Source: Pleurostoma richardsiae (Eukaryota > Ascomycota > Sordariomycetes > Calosphaeriales > Pleurostomataceae). From it: 64,000 nucleotides of DNA. The position numbers were made by a program, and so were the translations under genes. This document shows, one piece after another, positions 31,934-41,110 of this stretch (positions within the stretch are counted from its first letter, which is position 1; each line of letters opens with the position of its first letter). The stretch is taken from positions 62,001 through 126,000 of the forward strand of contig JANBVO010000053.1 of NCBI GenBank assembly GCA_030052745.1, read 5' to 3'. The notes under the pieces are model-generated. The model saw nothing but the letters and a program-made list of their open reading frames with translations, ran no database searches and was not told where the DNA came from.

Positions 31934-33511
31934 TCAACCAATCTCTCCACCTCCTGCCGTAGAATGCCCTGTACCCGGCCTACTCAGCGTCTTCCGCAGC
32001 TTCTTGCTCCCCTTCGTGTCGAATAGGCTCTTGACCTTGCGTAGCCTCGCCCACCGCTCCTTGTCTTTCGCCTCCCGCGCGGCCTCGTCCTCCACCTCCG
32101 GCTCGTCGCCATCCACGCCGGCTCGTTCGTTGCTCTGCTCGACCCCACGCTGCCTGACTGGAGTCCCGGGCGCGCTTACCAGACCGGCATCCCCGCTCTT
32201 CGTCCTCAAGTGGGAGGACGCAGCGGCACCCGTCCGGTTGCGCAGGTAGGCGTCGTTCTTGAGGACCTGCACCAGGACCTCCCAGCCAGGCTTGTCCTCC
32301 TCTATCCCGCCCGCGGGTCTCCTCTTGGGCGTGCCGGCCCCGGGGTTCCGCTGCGCGGCGCCGTTCTTCCAGGGGCAGAAGAAGCGGTGTTCCCGGACGG
32401 GGTCGAGGTGGTCCATCGGCGCGGGGACCAGCACCGTGCTCGTCTCCAGGTCGACCTCTTTGCTCTTGAACATCCAGAGGCCGAGGCGGCGCAGACACGT
32501 GTGGCAGGACGCCGAGTTGGGCACGGGACCGATGCGCGCATTGCTGAGGCCCTGCCAGCCCATGACGGCGAGGGCGAGAGCGGCGCGGTTAGGTGAGGAC
32601 GCAGGGGGGTTCGTTGGCGGCGGAGCGGGCTCGCTGAAGAAGGTCGGCGGCAGATAGCCCAGGACGGTGTCGATGCTGAAGCCGGCGGGAAGGCGCAGGT
32701 TGAACTCGTACGGCAGAAAGTCCTTGCGCACGCAGAGCTCGTCGTACCGCAGGCGAAGGCCCTCGAGCGCCGCCCTGGGGTTCGCGAGGGATAGGCGCAG
32801 CAGCGAGTCGTCGCAGCCGCGCTTGCGCCACAGGCAGTCGTCCTGGTGCGAGGCGACGATGAGCTCGACGTACTTGTCGACGAGGGCGTCCTCGATCTCG
32901 GACGGCACCAGCACAGGCACCTCCTTCCCGTCGACCTCCTTCCTGTTCAGCTTGACGACCAGCTCCTTACTGCAGAGCGTACATCGCACGCGCTCCTTGC
33001 CTTGGCACACCCAGCCGCGCTTTGCCCACTCGACCTCGCTGACGCGGTCGGGCTTGGGCGTCCAGTCCGTCAGCTCCTGGAAGGTCGCCAGTCGCCTGAT
33101 CAGCTGGTCCCGGTCGCCGGGACAGTACCTGGGCGCTGCGATGGGTTTGCTGTCCTTGCTGTTGCCACTCCATTTCCGCAGCACGATGTTTGATATAGTG
33201 GTCTGGCCTGTCGTCGGTTGTAAGCTCTCTGTGCCAGATCGTACAGGTGAGGAGCCCGGGACGCCGAGTCTTCGACGTTTGGAGAGGAAGTCGAGATCGC
33301 TCGTCACCGTTGAACGCGCGATTTGGCCCGGGGAGGACCGCATGTTGGATCTGTCTGTATCGAGAGATTCTGCTGGTCTGTCACCTTCTCGAGAAGTATG
33401 GGAGTGTTGTGTCGAGAGAGCGATGTCGGAATCAGGTGCTGAAACTGAGGGCGAAGGTTTGGTGCCAATCCCCTGGAGGAGGGCATTGAATTTCCGTTTG
33501 GTTGCATTCAT
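31934..33511 (-). CDS. RSM1: C3HC zinc-finger protein, Rsm1/NIPA (ZC3HC1) family
   Basis: A single exon of 525 residues. Family members are nuclear-envelope/pore-associated: fission yeast Rsm1 in mRNA export, yeast Pml39 and human ZC3HC1 at the nuclear basket. After a Ser-rich N terminus, the C3HC domain (about residues 125-260) reads PRYCPGDRDQLIRRLATF, DWTPKP, WAKRGWVCQG, CTLCSKELVV and the zinc ligands HQDDC..RGC. A second Rsm1-type module (about 300-395) holds CHTCLRRLGLWMF and EHRFFCPW. The C-terminal 100 residues are charged, with AREAKDKERWARLRKVKSLF, a common ending for this family. The ATG at 33511 is the only start consistent with the domain. Convergent with the copper ATPase and divergent from MET22. 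Confidence 0.88.
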   Translation of the reverse strand: MNATKRKFNALLQGIGTKPSPSVSAPDSDIALSTQHSHTSREGDRPAESLDTDRSNMRSSPGQIARSTVTSDLDFLSKRRRLGVPGSSPVRSGTESLQPTTGQTTISNIVLRKWSGNSKDSKPIAAPRYCPGDRDQLIRRLATFQELTDWTPKPDRVSEVEWAKRGWVCQGKERVRCTLCSKELVVKLNRKEVDGKEVPVLVPSEIEDALVDKYVELIVASHQDDCLWRKRGCDDSLLRLSLANPRAALEGLRLRYDELCVRKDFLPYEFNLRLPAGFSIDTVLGYLPPTFFSEPAPPPTNPPASSPNRAALALAVMGWQGLSNARIGPVPNSASCHTCLRRLGLWMFKSKEVDLETSTVLVPAPMDHLDPVREHRFFCPWKNGAAQRNPGAGTPKRRPAGGIEEDKPGWEVLVQVLKNDAYLRNRTGAAASSHLRTKSGDAGLVSAPGTPVRQRGVEQSNERAGVDGDEPEVEDEAAREAKDKERWARLRKVKSLFDTKGSKKLRKTLSRPGTGHSTAGGGEIG

Positions 33512-34256
33512 CTTTAATTATGTGTCAACGTCCTCGAGGGATCTTCTTGTCGACTTGACAGAGTGGTCCCGTTGGCCAGCAACTCTGTCCCGCTCTTGTC
33601 AAACGGCTCGGCTCCCTGCTCGTCGACAGGGTGGAGCGGAAGTTCCAGCTGCCTAATTAGATAGAAACAGAGATCATCACAACGATAAGCGCGTAGCAGA
33701 TCGTGATAGGGGCCTGGCGTTCTCTCTTTCATCAAATGAACGACCCCGGTCAAGGCTGTATATGGTGCGCGTGTCGCCTACATAGTAAGCCGTGCAAATA
33801 AAGGCCGTTGCCGTCAACAAAAGAAGCTGAGTGGGCCATCTGCAGGCGAGCTCCAAATTGATGAACAGGGGTCACCCGGCACAGCAGAACCCCTTACGGA
33901 GAGAACGGCGCCCACTATTGTGCCAGCTGGCTGCCAGCTGATGGTTCGTGTCAAAGCCTCTGTATCCAACGTCATGCAAATTGCGGAAGATCAGGCTCGA
34001 AGGATCGCGAATACCTACCAGGTACCTTTCAAAAACGACTTGTGGGCAATAGCTGCTGACGCAAAGGTCCCGCGCAAGCAAGTCTTATCAGGCTCGTTTC
34101 CATACTCAACCCGTTGCTCAACGAGAAGGTCAGAGTGTCGCAGGTAACTTAAAGACTGGAGGAGGGGCGGCACTCGAGCGTAAAGAGTCTTACGTACCTC
34201 AACCCTATGATCTTAGTCGCATCCCCACTTCACTATAGATTCTACATCTTCTACCT
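33512..34256. other. Divergent promoter region of the RSM1-like gene and MET22
   Basis: 745 nt between divergent starts. No motif stands out and no gene is supported. Confidence 0.5.
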
Positions 34257-35495
34257 ATGCCGGCTAAAGCAGAGCAAAAGTCGATATCCTTAAAGACCAC
34301 GCTCTCTCGTCCTCTTCTATTGATCTCTCTCTTGCTCGTGGTCCTGGCTGCCCTGCTGTCCAGAGCTTTGCCGCGGCTGACGACCCTCTCGCTTCACCTC
34401 AGAAGTGCCCCATCTCTCACAGTGACCACCAAGATGGCTTCGTACGCAAAGGAGCTCGAGGTCGCCCAGCTGGCCGTCCAGCGAGCTGCCATCCTCACCA
34501 AGAGGGTCTTCCACGAGAAGGCTAAGGGCACTGTGTCCAAGGATGACAAGTCGCCTGTCACTATCGGCGACTTCGGCGCCCAGGCCCTCATCATTAGCGC
34601 CCTACAGGCGAACTTCCCAGACGACGAGATCGTGGCTGAGGAGGAGGCAGAGAAGCTCAAGACGGACGCCCATCTGAAGGAGACGATCTGGGACCTCGTG
34701 AAGAGCACGAAGCTGGACGACCCCGCCGCTGAGGCCCTCCTGGGCGGCCCCATCAAAGACGCCGATATCATGTTAGCCCTGATTGACAAGGGCAACAGCA
34801 AGGGTGGCGCAAAGGGGAGGATATGGGCAATTGACCCTATCGACGGCACCAAGGGCTTCCTTCGTGGTGGCCAGTATGCCGTGTGTCTGGCATTGATGGT
34901 GGACGGGGACGTCAAGGTTGGTGTGCTTGGTTGCCCCAATCTGCCGGTTGACGACGCAGCACCCTTGACCGCGGACATTGGAGCGAATCAGACTGATGAG
35001 GGACGGGGCGTGATCTTCTCGGCCGTGCACGGCCAGGGCGCAACCAGCAGACCGCTTGGCACTGGTGCTCTCACTGAGAGCAAGCCGATATCTATGAAGC
35101 CGATCAAGGAGATGTCGAGCGCGACATTCTGCGAAAGTGTCGAGGCCGGCCACTCCTCACAGGGCGAGGCGGCGCAGATCGCACAGAAGCTGGGGATCAC
35201 GAACCCTAGTGTGCGGATGGATTCCCAGGCCAAGTACGGCTCCATTGCCCGCGGCGCTGGCGACATCTACCTGCGGCTGCCTGTCTCGAACAGTTATGTC
35301 GAGAAGATCTGGGATCATGCAGCCGGTGATCTCATTGTCAGAGAAGCGGGTGGCCAGGTTACCGATATCCACGGCAAGCGGCTTGACTTCACCCTTGGGC
35401 GGACATTGAGCAGCAATAAGGGCGTCATCGCCGCCCCAGCGGCCGTCCACGACCAGGTGATAAAGGCGGTTCAGGAGGTTTTGAGCCAGAAATAG
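34257..35495 (+). CDS. MET22: 3'(2'),5'-bisphosphate nucleotidase (PAP phosphatase) with N-terminal hydrophobic extension
   Basis: A single exon of 412 residues from the first ATG. The enzyme converts 3'-phosphoadenosine 5'-phosphate to AMP, clearing the by-product of sulfate assimilation; it needs magnesium and is inhibited by lithium and sodium (yeast Hal2). Catalytic motifs are intact: SPVTIGDFGAQALI with EEEAE, the metal-binding WAIDPIDGTKGF (about 188-199), and WDHAAGDLIVREAGG. The canonical enzyme is about 355 residues. A second in-frame ATG at 34434 (MASYAKELEVAQ) gives 353 residues, so the first 59 residues, with the hydrophobic run RPLLLISLLLVVLAALLSRA, are an extension that may be a signal anchor. 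Which start is used, or both, is open. Convergent with MRPL6, 127 nt between stops. Confidence 0.93.
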   Translation: MPAKAEQKSISLKTTLSRPLLLISLLLVVLAALLSRALPRLTTLSLHLRSAPSLTVTTKMASYAKELEVAQLAVQRAAILTKRVFHEKAKGTVSKDDKSPVTIGDFGAQALIISALQANFPDDEIVAEEEAEKLKTDAHLKETIWDLVKSTKLDDPAAEALLGGPIKDADIMLALIDKGNSKGGAKGRIWAIDPIDGTKGFLRGGQYAVCLALMVDGDVKVGVLGCPNLPVDDAAPLTADIGANQTDEGRGVIFSAVHGQGATSRPLGTGALTESKPISMKPIKEMSSATFCESVEAGHSSQGEAAQIAQKLGITNPSVRMDSQAKYGSIARGAGDIYLRLPVSNSYVEKIWDHAAGDLIVREAGGQVTDIHGKRLDFTLGRTLSSNKGVIAAPAAVHDQVIKAVQEVLSQK

Positions 35496-35622
35496 ACGCC
35501 TTTTTCCTTTCCGGGAGTATTTGTCTACAAAAGTACAATACATATATAACACATGGCTGCAAACCATGACGCTGCAGAATTGCAGAGAATAGACAGACAT
35601 CTCCTGCATGAAGACAAATCGC

Positions 35623-36506
35623 CTATTTGATCTTCTTCTGCTTCAGCTTGATCGTCTCGTCGTTCACGAAGATACCCTTCCCCTTGTAGGGCTCCGGCAC
35701 CCGCCATCTCCGGATGCGGGCCGCGAACTGCATCACCTCCTCTCTGTCGATGCCCTCGAGTAATATGCGCGTCGGCTGCGGCACGCTGGCCTTGACTCCC
35801 TTTGGACAACCTAGCTCGACCGGGTGGCTGAACCCGAGCTTCAGGCACACGAAGTCCTGCCCGGGGTACTCCTCCTGCGCCGGCCGCTTCTCGACTGTGG
35901 CTCGATAGCCGATGCCTACAAGTCGTAGAATAGCGGTGTGTCCTTCCGACACGCCAATGATATTTCGGTTAAGGTATGCCCACGTCGTCCCTGAAGCCCT
36001 CAGTTAGCCAGCGTCTAAAGGGCGATTGCAGCATCAGGATGACTTCGTACCCCACATCTCCATCTGCTCCTTGAGGTTGCTGTCTTCTATTGACAGAGCC
36101 AACCTCCTCGTCTCCGGATCATGGTCGAGGTGCAGAAACGGCGGGACCTCGAGGTCGAGTTTTCCTGCGCAAGGTCAGCAAGCCTGCTCAGCTACCGGTG
36201 ATTCCAGCGCAGCCACCCACCCAGCGGTCCCTGGACCGTAACAGTCCTCTTGGCGATCTTCAGGTACGTTGTAAGGTCCTTCTTAACCTTGGGCTCGCCG
36301 ATCAACAGCTCGACACCGGGCGGTATGGTGATCGGGATCCGGCCCAGCTTGGACGGCCGGGCCGCAGACGCGGAAAACTGCCGCCGCGCCGCCGGGGCGG
36401 TATGCAGGGCCGGGACGAGGAAGGCGGGAATGGTCGCGACCGAGGAGATGGAGCAGGAGCCTACAATGGCTCTATCCAGAGCTTTCGCTCTGGCTGGGGC
36501 GAACAT
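35623..36506 (-). CDS. MRPL6: Mitochondrial large-subunit ribosomal protein uL6m
   Basis: Three exons, 36506-36221, 36164-36051 and 35990-35623, give 255 residues. This is the uL6 protein of the mitochondrial 54S subunit. An Arg/Ala-rich leader (AVPALHTAPAARRQFSASAA-like) fits mitochondrial import. The uL6 core follows: SKLGRIPITIPPGVELLI, KVKKDLTTYLKIAKRTVTVQ, GPLGKLDLEVPPFLHLDHD across intron 1, EMWGTTWAYLNRNIIGVSEG across intron 2, GYRATVEKRPAQ, LKLGFSHPVEL, and the C-terminal IRRWRVPEPYKGKGIFV, the rRNA-contacting signature of uL6. Intron phases (GTGGGT, GTACGA donors) preserve the frame. A palindromic TCACGTGA lies 94 nt upstream of the ATG. Confidence 0.94.
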
Positions 36507-37102
36507 TGTTGTCGGTAGGATACCTTGCGACTGAAGGACTGCCGTGTCGCTTCGGATCGGCAGCGCAGAAAAGTGAAGGGGTTCTTAGTTGGTTAACAGT
36601 CACGTGATGCGGTCGCTCTGGGACTGGTTGTTCCACTTTTTTTTTTGTCGACGGCAAGGGGAAGGAGCTCGCGCTGCGAAAGAGCGCTCCATCGTGGCTT
36701 CCCAACTTGAAATGTCTATTCGTGAATTCACTGTAAGTGTCGCGCCTGCCATAGTCGCGCAGTGTAAGTACCGTGTACAGGTAGGTACACTTGGTCTGTT
36801 TTTTCTTAATGCCGGCTCAGCCACTGCTCTCGACGTGAACCTTTCCCTGTTCAGTCGTATCTCTTCTTTAACAGCCACCCGTACTCGATTGCACCTCCAA
36901 CTCTCAGGCAAGATCGAAGACGCCGTTCATCCTCTCCGCCCCTTCTTTTCTTTATCGTCACTACATACCTAATATTTTCTGTTCCTCTTCTTTCTCCTCG
37001 TTCTTCGCAGCGAATTTTCAGCATATTCAAGACTTTGGGGATGCGGGACAGAGAGCGAACGAGCCAATCCAATCGGGAGCCGCTGGATATACCGGTATCA
37101 AG
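36507..37102. other. Divergent promoter of MRPL6 and KAR5
   Basis: 596 nt between divergent starts. It carries TCACGTGA at 36600-36607 and a T-rich run near 36639. No gene is supported. Confidence 0.55.
36600..36607. promoter_or_regulatory. Palindromic E-box TCACGTGA
   Basis: A perfect 8-nt palindrome within GTCACGTGAT, 94 nt before the MRPL6 ATG and about 500 nt before KAR5. TCACGTG is the Cbf1/bHLH site and is common before respiratory and ribosomal genes in several ascomycetes. Binding here is inferred. Confidence 0.4.
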
Positions 37103-38734
37103 ATGATATCTTCATACTTTATGTGGTCCTTGTTGGCCTGTGGCGCCATAGGCTTCTCAGTCGGCGGTCAGAGAGGAGGCGGACCTGGTAAGAAACATCT
37201 AATGTACTACAGCAGCCCACTAACAATATTCGAGATGCCATACCCGCAGCGATTCATGCGAACATGAGCCCTTCAGACATCCTCAAAGCAAGAACAAAGC
37301 TCCCAAATATCTACGCCGCTGCCTTGAACGAACTGCAAGCATTGGAGTCTGAGCCTTTGTGCCACCGGGTCGCGGCGAGACTACTGGTGAACAACTGCCA
37401 ACTACTTGAGGGAAAAGACGAAGCCACTGTCTTAACGGATAGTGGCCGCCACATCCGTGATTTCGTGGATTCCTATGCTGCGAGCCTCGCGATATGCGAT
37501 CTTGAGCGAGGCGCATTCGAGATTCCTTCGGCTTGTTCGAAATTCCGCGAGCCAGCCCTTGTTCAGCTCCAGATTCAGGATGAGCCGCGACTCCATGTCA
37601 CTTCCGGGGAGATTGACATCTGCCTGTCCGGCTTAGCGCAGTCAAACTCAGCATGGACAACATGGGTCAGCTACCGCCACAAGGCCCTGAGGTTCTGCGA
37701 GGCAGCTAGGGTAGATCAGGAAAAGAGTGAGCCGTGTAGTTCAGAATGGTATGGGCAGAGCTGACAAAACATCCGCATAGCACAAAATATCCTACTCTAC
37801 CAAAGACTTACGAAAGCCATGGCGAAGCTAGCCGATGGCGTCGAGGCCGATCTCCAAGCGCAACTGGCCAAGCAGAAGCAAGTCGAAGATCAAATGGAAT
37901 ATCTCCATATACGGAGCCTGGAGACTGGTCAGCTGCTTGACCAGCTCGGTCCCCGCATCGATGAAATCAAAGCTGGTCTGGCAGGACTTGAGGATTACCT
38001 CTCTACCGATTTGAATCACGCAATGCAGAGTTCCACTGATTCGATCAACGCTGGGCATGAATCCGCGACAAACCTAAGACAGTTCCTCGATGTTCTCATG
38101 AATACCGTCCTCGAAAGCAATTCTCGGGTTGCCGCAGCTCATGAACAGTCGTTAGAGCGTGTTTCCCGCAAGGCGAGCGACGAGATGGACGTCGTCGTAA
38201 CTGCTATGGCATATGCCGTGGCATCTTCGGTGTCCCTGCAGAATCAGATCGTGTGTCGCCCGTCCATCTCTTGGCTATTTGACACAGACAGACTAATTGG
38301 TCAACCAGGAATCGTCGCAGAACCAAGCAGCGCAACTCGCGCTTCGACAGTCATCTTTGGAGAATGGAATGACCCGACTTCTTACGATATCAGAGCGCCT
38401 TTCATCCAAATATAAAGACCACACATATCGACTGAACGAGGCGACAAACATGACAAATAGTCTACTCCAGAAGCTGGAAAAGGCGGCTTCTTCAGCAGCT
38501 TCATTCGGTATGGGCAAGAGCAAGTGGTGGCCCCATATTGTTTGCCCCGTCACGACTCTCCTCCTTGGGTCTTACGGTCTTCCACCTTCACTCCTTCGGA
38601 ATTTCTTACTGTTGTGCCTGGGGGAACTGGTTGGCCTTGCGGTGTCCTCCGTTGATGGTCTTGCCACAGTGGCTCCCTTCTTCTTCACATCCTCGTCGTT
38701 TGTTAACGGCACGACAGCACTTTCTCTTATGTAG
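37103..38734 (+). CDS. KAR5: Nuclear fusion (karyogamy) protein Kar5
   Basis: Four exons, 37103-37187, 37250-37726, 37781-38250 and 38309-38734, give 485 residues. Kar5/Tht1/Brambleberry proteins sit in the nuclear envelope and drive nuclear-membrane fusion after mating. Exon 1 encodes a signal peptide ([20 protein letters not shown]). The luminal Cys domain has the family pattern [20 protein letters not shown] and later [17 protein letters not shown] with [16 protein letters not shown]. Coiled coils follow ([33 protein letters not shown]), then C-terminal membrane segments after [20 protein letters not shown]. Donors are GTAAGA, GTGAGC and GTGTGT; all junctions keep the frame. Sequence conservation in this family is low, so the call rests on architecture plus the Cys motifs. 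Confidence 0.82.
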
Positions 38735-39912
38735 CATGATGCGGCGGGTTTTCAGGCGGAGGGTTAAAGACTTCAGGCGCGTTACACCTAACTTACTTGG
38801 GAGATCTCTTGAAGGCAGGCAATGGTCCTACTTATCTCTGGCGATGGAAAACATGGGAGTTAGGTCATATTTAGGGATCTGGCAGCTCGAAACCGGGCCG
38901 AAAGCTAATAAATGAAAAAGGCATCGTTGCTTGCTAGCCTTTATCTAGTCAAACCAGGTGCCGAGGCTCATGCCTTAAAGACGAAGCACTTTAGGTCACT
39001 ACTAATGTTCATGTCGCCCTTCTCTCGCATGATCTTGGTGGTTCAAACTCCCTCCACAAGGTCTTCGTTGTCAACCAGGAATTGCTCGAAGACGACCAGT
39101 CACAGTGTTGTGTCTGCTTGTGCACCTTGTACTCAAGTCTGCAGAGCCTCAGTGGTCCGATATCATTATTGTCCCGAAGGGAGATGAAGCATTGGAGTTA
39201 CCTTGTGCCGTCCATATTTGAGATCTTCTGCATTACGTGCAACACGTGAGCATCTGATATCTTGGAGTTATGGTTTGTGGTTTCTTTCTTTTCCCCTTTC
39301 GCGGCTTATAAAAGACCGTATTTCACCTGATGTGGGGAGTAGGGAGTAATGGGTTCTCCCACCGTCTAACTACCTGAGAATTCAAAGGATATATCATAAT
39401 ATACCGAACTGAATTCTCCTGATGCCATTCTCATGAGATTGCATCGTCGAAGACGTTGTATCGAAGCTACCTTGCATGTGATGCAGACAAGCCAGTTCAA
39501 CGCAACCCCTTAAGCACAAAGTGCCATCCCAGACTCTCTTACTCGAACAGCGAGCCTCAACAGCTGCCCTCTTGCAAGGACACCCAGGGTTACCACCACA
39601 CCAATAAACGTAAGCCTTCAAAGTCGTGTGCTACCCTCACAAGCAGGAAACCCGCAGCGATGAAGTCAGTCGTCGGGCTGGGGAGCCACACGAGTGGCTG
39701 AGGCAGCTTCCCAGTGTGGCAGGTATGACGTCGCCCTCTCCTTAGTCTCTAGAGCCACTTACACCCCATCCTACACGGCCACACCTCTATATAATCGGCG
39801 ACCTACAAACAACCCCCAGACACGTCTTGATTCCTCTCTTCATCTTCGAAGGTCCACAGAAGAGAAATACCGAAGTCACAAGTATATCATAAAATACCTT
39901 AGAAAAAACATC
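38735..39912. other. Intergenic region between KAR5 and the glycine-rich gene
   Basis: About 1.2 kb. It includes the KAR5 3'UTR and the promoter of the next gene; a TATA-like TATATAAT lies at 39788-39795, about 120 nt before that gene's ATG. Small open frames do not look coding. Confidence 0.5.
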
Positions 39913-40369
39913 ATGTCTGGCAGCAGGAACAACAACGGCGGCCTCGCTGGCGGTCTCACCGGCGCCCTGCAAGGCGTCACCGGCATCGTGGGCAACACGC
40001 TCTCGGGAGTGACCAACACCGTCGGCGGTGTGGTCGGTACGTTAAAACTTCTCTTTTCCCTCTCTCCTCACCCTATCCCCCGTTCGTTGGCCCCATCCTT
40101 CAGCTACAACCCCCAAGCATCATCTTTCCTTTCGTCATCTTCATGTTTGCGTCGCGCAACATCCCTGCAGTACAGACCAGATGGCTGACGGAGTTATACA
40201 AACAACAGGCGGAGCGTCCCGCGGCCTGGGCGAGACTGTGACCGGCGCCACCGGCGGCATCGGCAAGCCGCTGGGCGACGGCGTCGCCAACATCGGGACC
40301 GGCGTCGAGAATGCCGGGCAGGACGTCGCCAAGGGGGCGCGCGACGCGGGCCAGTGGAGGAGCGCCTAA
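39913..40369 (+). CDS. Small glycine-rich repetitive protein, function unknown
   Basis: Two exons, 39913-40036 and 40176-40369, give 105 residues. The protein is built of short Gly-rich units such as GGLTGALQGVTGIVGNTLSG and GLGETVTGATGGIGKPLGDG, with Gly, Val, Thr and Ala predominating and no signal peptide or Cys. The spacing of Gly could support an amphipathic or membrane-associating helix. The donor is GTACGT. Two nearby acceptors exist: CTGCAG ending at 40170 and TACAG ending at 40175. Only the second keeps the Gly-rich frame open (GVVGDQMADGV). The ATG has A at -3 (ATCATG). Similar small Gly-rich proteins are widespread in filamentous ascomycetes without a known role; I do not assign one. 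Confidence 0.7.
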
Positions 40370-41110
40370 GACCTCTCGACCTGACTTCATACGGCATGGG
40401 AGTTTCGGATAAGGGAACAAGGTCAGGGAAAGGGGTTGCTTGTACCTTCGCTTCGGTTTTGCAGCGCACGATATATATGAAATCATGAGAAGGTCATATA
40501 TATATGCATGCCGTCCCTGACCGGCTCGTGTTCAAGTACATCAAACAATATCCGTTCGGTTTGTTTCAGCAGCGAGAGAAAAAGGGGGGTATCGTCGAAT
40601 TTCTGGCTAGTCCTCCAAAAAAAAGCCCAGCTACGCGAGCCCAGAGCCACACCGCGTGGCAAAAAACGTCAAGTAGAAAAGAAAGTTGAAGACATACATC
40701 ATCGGCCGTCCCCTTGGTGCATTAACAGGTCCTATTGCAAAAAAAGTTGAGAGAGCCGTCCCCTCTCTGCTCTCTCCCTCTCCTCCGTCAATCTTCCATC
40801 AGGTGTGGTTCAGACAGTGTTCTCCAGGCTCATCGACGAACAAACATCCTGCCACGTAGAGACAGGCTGAAGGGTATAGTGTATGTAGAAGAGACAGTGA
40901 TGCGGGCTTGCTCAGTTCCTGACACTGACTGGAGTTCATTCCACCTTCGGCTTTCGTTTGCACAAAAAGCCTTCCGAGAGCAGAAAGAAATATCAGCCGC
41001 AGTGCAAGATGATGATGCAAGCCGGAAATAGTATGTTTAAGTGAGTAGTAAGGGCACGACGCAATAACGTGCACCTCGAAACAGCGCACACAGACCGCTG
41101 GACGACGAGC
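40370..41110. other. Convergent 3' flanks
   Basis: 741 nt between the glycine-rich gene and the coiled-coil gene, which face each other. A short TA dinucleotide run is at about 40494-40504. No gene is supported. Confidence 0.55.
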
